Shown here one piece after another: positions 38,484 to 47,193 of a DNA stretch of 64,000 nt (position 1 is the first letter of the stretch; each line of letters opens with the position of its first letter). The position numbers and the translations under genes are program-made. The stretch comes from Methanococcoides burtonii DSM 6242 (GTDB lineage: Archaea > Halobacteriota > Methanosarcinia > Methanosarcinales > Methanosarcinaceae). A model generated the notes under the pieces. It worked only from the letters and a program-made list of their open reading frames with translations. It did not search any database and was not told the origin of the DNA. The stretch covers positions 2,263,579 through 2,327,578 of the forward strand of contig NC_007955.1 in assembly GCF_000013725.1 (NCBI RefSeq). Reading direction: 5' to 3'.

Positions 38484-40136
38484 TCAATTTCCCTCCCTTT
38501 CCTGTAAATATCCAAGGGCTTCCTGTGTGCTTTTGAATACTATGACATCCTTTTCCTGCATTAACTTGCTAAGGACCGTGTCAGAGTTGATCGATCTCAT
38601 TACCTCCGGCTGTACCGTTGTCAAATATACTTTTTCACCTGTTCCTTTTCTGGTAGTGATGAAGCTTTTCAACCTCTCTATACCTGTGGTATCGATAAAA
38701 GGAACATAACGCATTCTTATTATTATATGGGGCTTGCTCATATGTATGTGTTCATCGACCTTGTTCTCGAATACGGCCATTGCACCGAAGAAGAATGGAC
38801 CATTTATCGTATAGACCGCTACATTATCTTTCAGGTAAGGGTCTGAAAGTATCGTAGCATTTATTCCTTCGGAAGGGTCGTAGCCCTCCATTGACTGGAC
38901 ATCGATTATGTTGGTCAGGCGTATGAACAGTAGTATGATTGAAAGGAACATACCTGCCTGAATGGCAAATACAAGGTCAGTTAGCACCGTCAATGCAAAT
39001 GTCGTCAATAGGACGAACGTATCCATCTTGCTGATATTTATCGTGGTCCTGATCTCATCTACATTGACCATTTTGATCGAGACAAGTACTAGTATACCTG
39101 CAAGATATGCTTTTGGAATGTACTGTGCTATTGGTCCGAAGAATATCAATATCCCCAGTAGTACCAATGCATGAATGACCCCTGACATACGGGTCTTGGC
39201 ACCTTCTCTTATATTGACCGCACTTCTTGCGATCGCTGCTGTTGCAGGAATGCCTGCAAAGAACGGAAGGATAACATTTGCAATTCCCTGGCCTATCAGT
39301 TCCTTGTTGCTGTTGTGTTTGGTGTTCGTCATTGCATCACAGACCACAGCACAAAGGAGTGATTCTATGGTTCCGAGAAGAGCTATGGTAAATGCTGCTG
39401 GAAGGACTGCATACATGAGTCCTATGTTGATGTCCAGCATGTGGATCTGGGGTATGATACTTGGGATCTCTCCTACTATAGGTATCTTCAGATCGAAATG
39501 ATATGTGAGGATAACTGAAAGTACTAAAGTTATGATGGAGGCAGGGATATTTTTCAGATATTTTATGTTAGACAATACTTTTGGCAACAGTAGCATGAGT
39601 ATTATTGTACCTGCAAACATGCTTAATGCCAAAATATTCATCGCGTCAATGCTTGTGAAAACATCATAAACGGTTTCCCACACATGTTCACGGGCAGGCA
39701 ATACCAATCCGAATACATTGGATAGCTGTCCGATCAATATTATTATTCCGATACCGCTTGTAAATCCTGATATGACTGGCAGCGGGATATATTTTACAAC
39801 TTTTCCCAAACGAAAAATGCCGAAAAGTATCTGGAAAACACCTGCTAAGACCCCTGCTAACAATAATCCTTCAACACCATAGCCATTGACAGTTGATAAT
39901 ACAATAACGGTCATAGCACCTGTTGGTCCGGATATTGAATAGCGGGAGCCGCCAAAAGTGGATACTAGCATTCCTGCAATAATGGCAGTGTAAAGCCCCA
40001 TTACCGGCTCAACTCCGGAAGCGATTGCAAAAGCGATGGCAAGTGGGAGTGCCACAACTGCAGTGATAAGACCTGCTTTCAGGTCGCTCAAAAACGATTC
40101 TTCAAAATAGTTCTTAACTTTCTGTTCTGTTCTCAT
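38484..40136 (-). CDS. SulP-family anion transporter with STAS domain
   Basis: 550 residues with 10-12 or more hydrophobic segments in the first 410, starting DLKAGLITAVVALPLAIAFA and followed by SRYSISGPTGAMT, the SulP signatures. Residues about 430-545 are a cytoplasmic STAS domain with FIDTTGIERLKSF. Substrates in the family are sulfate, bicarbonate or other anions; none can be chosen from sequence. It is monocistronic and convergent with surE. Confidence 0.93.
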   Translation of the reverse strand: MRTEQKVKNYFEESFLSDLKAGLITAVVALPLAIAFAIASGVEPVMGLYTAIIAGMLVSTFGGSRYSISGPTGAMTVIVLSTVNGYGVEGLLLAGVLAGVFQILFGIFRLGKVVKYIPLPVISGFTSGIGIIILIGQLSNVFGLVLPAREHVWETVYDVFTSIDAMNILALSMFAGTIILMLLLPKVLSNIKYLKNIPASIITLVLSVILTYHFDLKIPIVGEIPSIIPQIHMLDINIGLMYAVLPAAFTIALLGTIESLLCAVVCDAMTNTKHNSNKELIGQGIANVILPFFAGIPATAAIARSAVNIREGAKTRMSGVIHALVLLGILIFFGPIAQYIPKAYLAGILVLVSIKMVNVDEIRTTINISKMDTFVLLTTFALTVLTDLVFAIQAGMFLSIILLFIRLTNIIDVQSMEGYDPSEGINATILSDPYLKDNVAVYTINGPFFFGAMAVFENKVDEHIHMSKPHIIIRMRYVPFIDTTGIERLKSFITTRKGTGEKVYLTTVQPEVMRSINSDTVLSKLMQEKDVIVFKSTQEALGYLQEREGN

Positions 40137-40550
40137 TAGATCAAGTCTGTGGTATTTTAGTCTGAAAAATGGATGTATTATTATATCAATTTTAAATAAT
40201 ATGTCTGAACGATATCGTAAATAGAGTACTCCAGTAAATAGTTTTTGGATATTTCCTAACGATTGACTAATAAAATAAACACATGACTATACTTTGGGTA
40301 ACACCTTCGTTGTCTGAATTGAAGAACGGATACATTCCGTGGTTGTTTGGGCTAAACTAGTTCAATGTTCGAATTAAAGAATTGTTCACTCAATACCACG
40401 CTAAAAGTGTCATAAACAGTTATAATTTGAGTTAATGGGTGGATAACCTGGAAGGGATAAGTTAATGAATGTAACGATGTCGAAAAAACGGGTTGAATTG
40501 CAGAGCTGCTGTCCGTTCAATTTCGCTCTATGGCTCCTGTCTTTGATCTC
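40137..40550. other. 414-bp intergenic region without a visible gene
   Basis: A+T-rich DNA between the sulP start and the end of a small minus-strand gene. TATA-like sequences near 40170-40200 may serve sulP. The short palindrome ACGGA-tacat-TCCGT at about 40325-40339 is the only structure I noticed. No frame longer than 60 codons has coding character. Confidence 0.5.
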
Positions 40551-40700
40551 TTATTTTTGAATTTTGATCGTCATTTCTTTCCAGCCCTCTTCGACACCAT
40601 GTAATGTCTCCACAGAAGAGCCGGTCATGGCTGCGAGTATCTCTGTAACGAAATGATTGATCTTTATGTTATTTCCATCAACTTTAAGTTCTACTTCCAT
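40551..40700 (-). CDS. 49-residue protein overlapping the end of moaA
   Basis: Read on the minus strand from ATG at 40700 to TAA at 40551. It starts MEVELKVDGNNIKIN, continues through HFVTEILAAMTGSSVETLHGVEE and ends KEMTIKIQK. The start overlaps the last 17 bases of moaA in another frame, so it is probably co-translated. Alternating hydrophobic strands at both ends and a helix in the middle suggest a small folded alpha/beta domain rather than a chance frame. The function is unknown; the linkage points to molybdopterin synthesis or a neighbouring step. Confidence 0.65.
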   Translation of the reverse strand: MEVELKVDGNNIKINHFVTEILAAMTGSSVETLHGVEEGWKEMTIKIQK

Positions 40701-41640
40701 TTTTCGTTTCCCCTATTATTGTTTTATCTTTCATGTCCCTGTAGAATGGTACTCTGCGATCAACAGATCTGCGTAGTAGTTCCGGCAGTTCATCAGGTTC
40801 TGCTTCTGAGATGTCTATGAGGTTGTTGTTGACCAGCAGGCAAGGTTTAAGCTTTCCATCTGCGGTTATCCTGAGCCTGTTGCAGTTGGCGCAGAACTCC
40901 GTATTTTCAATCGGTCTTACGAACTCGACCTCAGCACCATCGATGATGTATTTCTTACGGTGGTGCATGTTACGTATGGTAATATTGTTTGCATGTGCTT
41001 CAAGTTTTTTCTCTATCTTGTCCGCATCAAGATCGTATTGTTTTCCATCCTTGAAATCCATCACCTGGATTATCTGTAGGATCAGATCGTCTTTTTTACT
41101 TCGGACAAGGTCCAGCATATCCCCGATCTCATCTTCATTGATACCTTTTAGAAGTACCATGTTCAGTTTGACAGGGGTCAGTCCGGCACTTATGGCAGCA
41201 TCTATTCCTTCAAGGACCTTATGCAGGGTTTCCGGGCTTCCATGAGTTATATATGCATACTTTTCTGGATCGAGGGTATCAAGACTAACATTGACGCGGT
41301 CCAGTCCGGCCTCTTTCAGACTGAATGCGCGCTCTTTGAGAAATACGCCGTTCGTTGTAACTGAAACATCCTTTAGTTTTGGAAGTTTTCGGAGTATGTC
41401 CTCAAAATCTTTCCTGACAAGGGGTTCTCCACCTGAGAACTTGACTTTGTTGACACCGAACTTTGCCGCAGCGCTGACGATGACAGAGATTGTCTTTGCG
41501 GACATTTCTTTCCTGCTTCCTTCATCACCTTCGCTGTGGCAATAGATGCAATCAAGGTTGCAGCGGTTCGTAATTGAGATCCGAAGGCTTGTAACCGTAC
41601 GTCCGAACCTGTCTGTCAAACTATTACTGGATGGATTCAT
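40684..41640 (-). CDS. moaA: GTP 3',8-cyclase (molybdopterin synthesis)
   Basis: About 318 residues from ATG at 41640 (MNPSSNSLTDRFGR); the longer frame to 41709 would run into the divergent cfbB promoter. The radical-SAM cluster C-x3-C-x2-C is in NRCNLDCIYC. The second cluster is near the C terminus in FCANCNRLRITADGKLKPCL, which together with the lead motif distinguishes MoaA from other radical-SAM enzymes. It converts GTP to the cyclic pyranopterin precursor. Methanogens need molybdopterin for formylmethanofuran dehydrogenase. Confidence 0.93.
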   Translation of the reverse strand: MNPSSNSLTDRFGRTVTSLRISITNRCNLDCIYCHSEGDEGSRKEMSAKTISVIVSAAAKFGVNKVKFSGGEPLVRKDFEDILRKLPKLKDVSVTTNGVFLKERAFSLKEAGLDRVNVSLDTLDPEKYAYITHGSPETLHKVLEGIDAAISAGLTPVKLNMVLLKGINEDEIGDMLDLVRSKKDDLILQIIQVMDFKDGKQYDLDADKIEKKLEAHANNITIRNMHHRKKYIIDGAEVEFVRPIENTEFCANCNRLRITADGKLKPCLLVNNNLIDISEAEPDELPELLRRSVDRRVPFYRDMKDKTIIGETKNGSRT

Positions 41641-41717
41641 GGTCGTGCACACAAAATGATTCTTAAGTTGTGGAACAGATGGTAATCGATATATATAAAA
41701 CCAACTCAATTAGTGCC

Positions 41718-43037
41718 ATGAAACAATCAGTCCTAATTGCAGGAACGCATAGCGGTGTCGGTAAAACGACTGTTGCTATGGGAATTATGGCAGCTCTTAC
41801 CAAAAGGAACATGAAAGTACAGCCTTATAAGGTTGGTCCGGATTATATTGACCCCACTCATCATACAGCTATCTGCGGGGTGTCCTCAAGGAACCTTGAC
41901 ACTTTCATGATGGGTGTGGATGGCGTTCGCAGAACTGTGGATAACAGTTACAAGGATGCTGATATCTCTGTTATAGAAGGGGTTATGGGTCTTTATGATG
42001 GTATGGATTCAACGGAGATCGCCAGCTCGGCACATGTTGCAAAGTCACTTGGTATACCTGTCATACTGGTAGTGAACGTACATGGTATGTCCAGAAGTGC
42101 CGGTGCTATTGTTAAAGGTTTTACTGAATTCGACAAGGACGTTGAAATTGCAGGTGTTATCCTTAACAGGGTGGGAAGTCCACGCCATGCAAAGCTGATC
42201 AAGGATGTCCTTCAGGATATTCCGGTCGTTGGTACTGTTCCGAGGAACAATGATGTGAAAGTACCTTCAAGGCATCTTGGTCTGCATATGGCATCTGAGC
42301 AGGATTATGATGTAGATATGCTTGCAAGTTTCATTGAGGAAAATGTCGATATCGACACAATCCTATCTCTTGCACGCGAACCTGTTAAGCCTAAAGTTGA
42401 AGATGAAAGGTGTGTCGGAAATATGTCCGAGGTAAACATAGGTGTTGCCAGGGACAGTGCATTCTGTTTCTATTATGAGGAAATGTTCGATATGTTCAGG
42501 AAATGTGGTGCGAATATTGAGTTCTTCAGTCCTCTGGACGGTGAACTTCCTGATGTGGATGGCCTGTATTTCGGTGGAGGTTATCCGGAACTCCATATCG
42601 CAGAACTTGAACGGTCAAGCACGACAAAGAAGCTCAAAGACCTTTCTGCTGATGGTATGCCCATCTATGGTGAGTGTGGAGGGTTGCAGTATCTGTGCAG
42701 TTCCTATGAGATAGAGGATGTCGTGTACAAGATGGCAGATCTCTTCTCTGCAGAAACAGTGCAGACAAAAAGGCTTCAAGCACTTGGATACACTGAGGGT
42801 GTAGCAAAAGGCAAGTTCATAAAAGGACCTGTCAGAGGCCATGAATTCCATTATTCTCTGACGGAATGTGATAGTGATTCAAGGCTTGCTTACGAAATGT
42901 CCCGTGGTAAAGGCATCATGAACGGAAAGGATGGTATCACGGAGCATAATTCCCTTGCAAGCTATATGCATGCGCACCCTGGCTCGTTCCCTGTAGACAG
43001 TTTTGTGGAACAATGTCGCCAGTACAAAAAGAGATAA
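41718..43037 (+). CDS. cfbB: Ni-sirohydrochlorin / cobyrinate a,c-diamide synthase
   Basis: 439 residues from ATG at 41718. The N-terminal ATPase is SGVGKTTVAMGIMAALT with KVGPDYIDPTHH. The C-terminal class I glutaminase domain has FGGGYPELH and the nucleophile Cys in YGECGGLQYL. It amidates the a and c acetate side chains of the corrin or Ni-sirohydrochlorin ring, using glutamine and ATP. In methanogens this serves coenzyme F430 and often cobalamin too; without a second copy in view the two roles cannot be separated. It is divergent from moaA. Confidence 0.92.
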   Translation: MKQSVLIAGTHSGVGKTTVAMGIMAALTKRNMKVQPYKVGPDYIDPTHHTAICGVSSRNLDTFMMGVDGVRRTVDNSYKDADISVIEGVMGLYDGMDSTEIASSAHVAKSLGIPVILVVNVHGMSRSAGAIVKGFTEFDKDVEIAGVILNRVGSPRHAKLIKDVLQDIPVVGTVPRNNDVKVPSRHLGLHMASEQDYDVDMLASFIEENVDIDTILSLAREPVKPKVEDERCVGNMSEVNIGVARDSAFCFYYEEMFDMFRKCGANIEFFSPLDGELPDVDGLYFGGGYPELHIAELERSSTTKKLKDLSADGMPIYGECGGLQYLCSSYEIEDVVYKMADLFSAETVQTKRLQALGYTEGVAKGKFIKGPVRGHEFHYSLTECDSDSRLAYEMSRGKGIMNGKDGITEHNSLASYMHAHPGSFPVDSFVEQCRQYKKR

Positions 43038-43041
43038 ATGC

Positions 43042-44136
43042 TTACTGAGGGGGAGTTTCTCCTTCCTTTTTCTCTTCATGCCCTTTTTCGTTATCGTTTT
43101 GCATCCTGTTCTTGACCCACACTCTTCTGCTATAATATCCTAAAGGATGCTTAACTCCTTTGCATAACTCATCCGGAGCTGAACAGTTGCCATAGGTTCT
43201 CATCGTGTTGCAGGATGGCGGTTTATATGTTGTGCCGGATGAAGTTCCAGCGATGTGTTCTATCTGGTAGCGTGTTTTTTCCTCGTCAAAATCCGGGGAG
43301 ATGTTGAACATTGCTACCACTTCATCAACGGACATCCCGATATTTATTAAGAACGAGGTCATTGCAAATCTCATCGAATGTGCAAGGTTAACTCCTGCAC
43401 GTACATTTGCGATCGCTTGCGTGATACATGGTGGGAACAGGTCACTTTCGACTCTCTGGAACTCTCCTACTCCGAATTCGGTCTTCTTCTTTTCCAGTTC
43501 TTCACTGATTGTATCCGTATGCGGGATGCAGGCTTCACATATCTCTTTCGGAACGGTTACTGGGAGTGAGTTCTGTATCCGCAGGCGTATTGCCTCCTGG
43601 AGCAGACGGGCAAGCTCTTCCTTGCTTATCTTTACGTAACCCTTCTTCATCTTCCGGTTTACCAGTTTCCAGTTAAGGTCCTTCAAAGGACTTGCAAGTT
43701 TGATATAATCCGTAAAATGCAGGTCGAAAAATATGTCATGGGTTTCCGGATTCTCGTAGATCTCCGCATTGATCCTGAAATCAGTGGCCAGGTCCTGTAG
43801 GAACTCAGGTTGTTGTGTTTTCAATAAATGGTATGCAGCCTTGGCTTCAGCGAGTGCATATTTTCGGGTTAAAAAAGGGTCATCTATGCAGGATACGAGT
43901 ATCCTGGAAAAAGGGTAGGACAGCAATTCAGTAAGTATCTTTCCTTCTTCTGAACTGGATGGGGATGGTTTTTCTATCTCGCCTTCAAGCGCTTGTATTA
44001 CGCGCTCTCTTCCCCTTATACGTGCGGATTCCAGTGCACGCGAAGATAATAGCTTGTCCGGTGAAAATCCGAGGCTGCCGACATATTCGGATGCCTCGGT
44101 AACAAAGGGGTATAAGGCGAGATGTCTGTTATCCAT
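43042..44136 (-). CDS. priL: DNA primase large subunit
   Basis: About 364 residues from ATG at 44136 (MDNRHLALYPF), one base after the pcn stop; the longer frame from 44196 lies inside pcn and is rejected. The C-terminal part contains conserved cysteines of the Fe-S domain (CEAC, PPCITQ, SCNTMRTYGNC, LCKGVKHPL). PriL with PriS makes the RNA-DNA primers for replication. The end after residue 345 is charged and variable. It is translationally linked with pcn. Confidence 0.93.
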   Translation of the reverse strand: MDNRHLALYPFVTEASEYVGSLGFSPDKLLSSRALESARIRGRERVIQALEGEIEKPSPSSSEEGKILTELLSYPFSRILVSCIDDPFLTRKYALAEAKAAYHLLKTQQPEFLQDLATDFRINAEIYENPETHDIFFDLHFTDYIKLASPLKDLNWKLVNRKMKKGYVKISKEELARLLQEAIRLRIQNSLPVTVPKEICEACIPHTDTISEELEKKKTEFGVGEFQRVESDLFPPCITQAIANVRAGVNLAHSMRFAMTSFLINIGMSVDEVVAMFNISPDFDEEKTRYQIEHIAGTSSGTTYKPPSCNTMRTYGNCSAPDELCKGVKHPLGYYSRRVWVKNRMQNDNEKGHEEKKEGETPPQ

Positions 44137-44137
44137 T

Positions 44138-44875
44138 TTAGTCTGATTCAATTCTTGGTGCAAGCAGATATCCAATGGTGCCTTTTCCGTTGGCAATACT
44201 GAAATTGATCTTTATAGGAAAATCGTTGCCTAGGTGAAGTGAGATCTCGTTGGATTTTGAAGCAGGTTTTATAATGTCTGACAGGTAGTCAAGCGAGAAC
44301 AGTGAACGCACTTGAGATGGCTTGATGTCAATAAGCTGGTCACGTGTCATGGTGAGCTTCACACGGTCGGTGTCACCCTCTGCTTCCATGAAGAAGGATT
44401 CTCCTTCAACACCAAGTAACATATGGTCACTTATTTTCTCAGCAGCTTTAACAGCTTTTTGTAGGTCCTTTCCGTTAAGGACTATTTCTGCTGGCAGTTC
44501 AAGCTGTGGAATTCTAGGTTCTGCACGGATCGTAGATGGGTCAAGCAGTGAAATTGTATATGAAAAACCGCCTATCTGGATCTTCAGTTTCTTTGATTCC
44601 TCATCGAGTTCCATCTGGACCTTATCGTCCCTGTCTGCAACTCCCAGTATATCATTGATCCTTGAAAGGTCCAATCCTAATTCACAGTCATTTGCTTCAA
44701 AGTCATCGAATGCCTCTGGGGTAAGGTCAAAACTTACCATTGCAACGTTTGCAGGGTCAACCGCCCTTACAACAACTCCTTCTGGTGAAATCCTGAACCT
44801 TGCTTCGTCCACGAGCACAGAAAGTGTTTCGATCGAATCCTTTAGAAGATATGCATCAATTGTCGCCTTGAACAT
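44138..44875 (-). CDS. pcn: DNA polymerase sliding clamp (PCNA)
   Basis: 245 residues starting MFKATIDAYLLKDSIETLS, with the DNA-sliding basic region, the interdomain loop region DPSTIRAEPRIPQLELP, and the C-terminal GTIGYLLAPRIESD. It forms a homotrimeric ring that tethers polymerases, ligase, nucleases and probably DinB. It is the first gene of a pcn-priL pair, and tfs lies 92 bp upstream on the same strand. Confidence 0.96.
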   Translation of the reverse strand: MFKATIDAYLLKDSIETLSVLVDEARFRISPEGVVVRAVDPANVAMVSFDLTPEAFDDFEANDCELGLDLSRINDILGVADRDDKVQMELDEESKKLKIQIGGFSYTISLLDPSTIRAEPRIPQLELPAEIVLNGKDLQKAVKAAEKISDHMLLGVEGESFFMEAEGDTDRVKLTMTRDQLIDIKPSQVRSLFSLDYLSDIIKPASKSNEISLHLGNDFPIKINFSIANGKGTIGYLLAPRIESD

Positions 44876-44967
44876 GTTGTTTCTCCGCCAAATAATCTCA
44901 ATTTCAATTTGTTTATATCATTTCCCGTATATATGTTTTCACTGCGTTTTTCAGTAGATCATATATA

Positions 44968-45279
44968 TTAGTCGTATTCACGCCATGTGTAGCTGCACTT
45001 GATACATTTGAAAAACCGTGTTTCCGACTCATCGGCGGACCTTAATTGTCTTAGCCACCAGTATGCAGTATTGTTTCCACATTCTTCGCATCTTGCAGTT
45101 GTTGTAGGAAGTCCGATATCAGTATCACCTTCAAGGACAGTGACCTCTCTTTCTTCCCTTGATGATGTGCTCAAAAGGTCTGGAGCTGCATCCTTCACTT
45201 TCTCATATCCACATTTTCTACATTTAAGCGTCCCTTCGATTGGGTGCATCATACTTTTACATTTTGGACAGAATTCCAT
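44968..45279 (-). CDS. tfs: Transcription factor S (TFIIS/RpoM-like)
   Basis: About 103 residues from ATG at 45279 (MEFCPKCKSMM). The N-terminal zinc ribbon has CPKC and CRKC. The C-terminal TFIIS-type ribbon has CEECGNNTAYWWLRQLRSADE and CIKCSYTWREYD, including the acidic Asp-Glu pair that enters the polymerase and stimulates RNA cleavage in backtracked complexes. The start overlaps the end of the nudix gene by 23 bp, so the two are co-translated. Confidence 0.95.
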   Translation of the reverse strand: MEFCPKCKSMMHPIEGTLKCRKCGYEKVKDAAPDLLSTSSREEREVTVLEGDTDIGLPTTTARCEECGNNTAYWWLRQLRSADESETRFFKCIKCSYTWREYD

Positions 45280-45676
45280 TAATCTCATCTCCTGCATCAT
45301 CTATCATTTTTCGGTGGTCGAAAGCCAGTTCAGGCAATTTTTCGGGATCGAACAAAGCTACATCTGCTGCATCTGTGTTCGCTTCCGGATTTCCATGACC
45401 TGTTGCTAGATAGCATACGGACACAGTGTGTCCACGAGGATCGCGCGAAGGGTCTGAATACACTCCGATCAATTTAACAAGATCGATAGATAATCCGGTT
45501 TCTTCAAAAGATTCTCTGATTGCCGCAGCTTCAGTTGTCTCACCTACCTCCACAAAGCCACCTGGTAGTGCAAATTCGTTTTTGAACGGGTAATTGTTCC
45601 GTTTGATGAGTACAATCTTACCATTTAAGATGATTACGGCATCAACAGTCAATAGGGGTGTTGTTGGGACTGGCAT
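45257..45676 (-). CDS. Nudix hydrolase (ADP-ribose pyrophosphatase-like)
   Basis: 139 residues with a complete Nudix box G-x5-E-x7-REUXEE-x-GU starting at GGFVEVGETTEAAAIRESFEE (about residues 41-62). It hydrolyses a nucleoside diphosphate linked to another moiety, with Mg2+. The short size and LPGGFVEVGE are typical of archaeal ADP-ribose pyrophosphatase. It is the first gene of a probable nudix-tfs-pcn-priL unit. Confidence 0.92.
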   Translation of the reverse strand: MPVPTTPLLTVDAVIILNGKIVLIKRNNYPFKNEFALPGGFVEVGETTEAAAIRESFEETGLSIDLVKLIGVYSDPSRDPRGHTVSVCYLATGHGNPEANTDAADVALFDPEKLPELAFDHRKMIDDAGDEINGILSKM

Positions 45677-45702
45677 TTTTTACAGAACCTTATCCATTTA
45701 GC

Positions 45703-45741
45703 AAGATACTATATATGATACCTGTTATAAAGATACTATAT
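45703..45741 (+). promoter_or_regulatory. Direct repeat AAGATACTATAT in the nudix/artA divergent promoter
   Basis: AAGATACTATAT occurs at 45703-45714 and again at 45730-45741, immediately before the artA start codon. The first copy merges into ATATATGAT, a TATA-like box at suitable distance for a nearly leaderless artA mRNA. The repeat could be an operator or a duplication of the promoter core. Confidence 0.4.
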
Positions 45742-45742
45742 C

Positions 45743-46555
45743 ATGATTGAAAACGTACTTTGGATAGCCGTCGCATTAATGATGGCATCTGCTATCCTAC
45801 CTCCAACAAAAAGGATAAAGTTTCTGGTTGGTGGTTTAGGGTGGGTGTTCTTTTCACTACACTGGGCTTACCAGCCATTACATTATGTCGCGATAAACGA
45901 TTATTTTAATGTAATACTCACTATAGCCATTGCTTTTTTCTGTTTGTTCATGGCACAGAATATGATCAAGGGTTACAAAGGCTTTTCAGTTTCTGAAGAA
46001 AAGGGTCACCTCAATACTGTGCTAATGGTCACAAGTGCAACTGCGCTTGGTTCTCTTTTCTATTTCCCTTTCGCGAACATACCTTCGCTAAATCAGTGGA
46101 TCATTTCCACAGTTACTAATAATACAGTGTGGATGCTCCAGACGTTGGGGCATGATGTGCTCGTAAGTGGTAATGAAATAGTTTATAATGGATATGCTGT
46201 TAGTATCATACTTGCCTGTACTGCAATTGAAAGCATTGCTTTGTTCACGGGTCTTATAATCTCTATAAACGCTCCTAAAAGGAAGCTCTTTCAGGCTTTC
46301 ATGGTCTCAGTTCCCGTGATATATTCATTGAACCTCATCAGAAATACCTTTGTAATAGTTGCATATGGTGATCAGTGGTTCGGTCCTGAAAGTTTTGAAA
46401 TTGCTCATCATATCATTGCCAAGTTCGGATCAGGAATCGCACTTTTTGTCATTGCCTATGTAGTAATGCGAATACTGCCTGAACTGCTTGACCTGATCGA
46501 TGGTCTGTGGGAAATGACCACAGAACAGTTAAGGTCATTCGTACGTAAGATCTAA
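45743..46555 (+). CDS. artA: Archaeosortase A
   Basis: 270 residues with about seven to eight membrane segments. The catalytic set expected of the exosortase/archaeosortase family is visible: Cys159 in LACTAIES, Arg200 in NLIRNTF and His222-His223 in AHHIIAKFG. The enzyme recognises a C-terminal PGF-type sorting signal on surface proteins and processes it for lipid attachment. In haloarchaea this depends on archaetidylethanolamine enzymes; here the next two genes are pssD and pssA, 11 bp downstream. Confidence 0.92.
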   Translation: MIENVLWIAVALMMASAILPPTKRIKFLVGGLGWVFFSLHWAYQPLHYVAINDYFNVILTIAIAFFCLFMAQNMIKGYKGFSVSEEKGHLNTVLMVTSATALGSLFYFPFANIPSLNQWIISTVTNNTVWMLQTLGHDVLVSGNEIVYNGYAVSIILACTAIESIALFTGLIISINAPKRKLFQAFMVSVPVIYSLNLIRNTFVIVAYGDQWFGPESFEIAHHIIAKFGSGIALFVIAYVVMRILPELLDLIDGLWEMTTEQLRSFVRKI

Positions 46556-46566
46556 GGGAACCGGAA

Positions 46567-47193
46567 ATGTTAGCTAAAGATTCTCTTTCATGGGTAGTTA
46601 CTGTAGTTACTCTGACGGGTATTTTCCTGACCGCAGCGGTCTTGACGGGAATTGATCTTGTATGGTATTTGTTCTATATGTCTCTCTTCTTGACTTTTTT
46701 TGTCATCTGGTTCTTCAGGGATCCTGATCGGACTACCAGGATATGTGACCATTGTATGTTCTCAGCAGCCGATGGCAAAGTTATGGATGTAAGTGGACGA
46801 CGGGTCTGTGTATTCATGAATGTCCATAATGTACATGTGAACCGCACACCTATATCTGGTGTCGTAAAGAGCATAACTCATAAAAAAGGTGGTTATTTAC
46901 CTGCTTTTCATAAAGATTCTGAGCGGAACGAACGCACTGTCACAGTGATCAAGAGCAGTCACGGTGAAGTGAATGTGACTCAGATAGCCGGTGTAATGGT
47001 TCGCAGGATCGTTTCTTATATCAATGTAGGGGATGAGCTTGTCAATGGTGAAAAGATAGGGATGATCCGCTTTGGTTCCCGCGTAGATGTGACCATTCCA
47101 GACGATTTTGATATTGCCTGTAAGGTCGGCGACCGGGTTTATGCAGGTGAAACGGTAATTGCAAAAAAAAAGAACTTTAAGGTACGGAAATGA
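46567..47193 (+). CDS. pssD: Archaetidylserine decarboxylase
   Basis: 208 residues, the short soluble-type phosphatidylserine decarboxylase family with two N-terminal hydrophobic segments. The processing site is Gly170-Ser171 in RFGSRVDV, where self-cleavage gives the pyruvoyl group. SAADGKV and NVHNVHVNRTP are family motifs. It converts archaetidylserine to archaetidylethanolamine. It lies between artA and pssA, overlapping the latter as ATGA. Confidence 0.93.
   Translation: MLAKDSLSWVVTVVTLTGIFLTAAVLTGIDLVWYLFYMSLFLTFFVIWFFRDPDRTTRICDHCMFSAADGKVMDVSGRRVCVFMNVHNVHVNRTPISGVVKSITHKKGGYLPAFHKDSERNERTVTVIKSSHGEVNVTQIAGVMVRRIVSYINVGDELVNGEKIGMIRFGSRVDVTIPDDFDIACKVGDRVYAGETVIAKKKNFKVRK

Noticed and set aside
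40325-40339. Small palindrome in the sulP upstream region
   Set aside because: A 5-bp stem is too short to be distinguished from chance.
44322-44957. 211-codon plus-strand frame
   Set aside because: Antisense to pcn and Ser-rich, a usual shadow of a Glu/Asp-rich gene.
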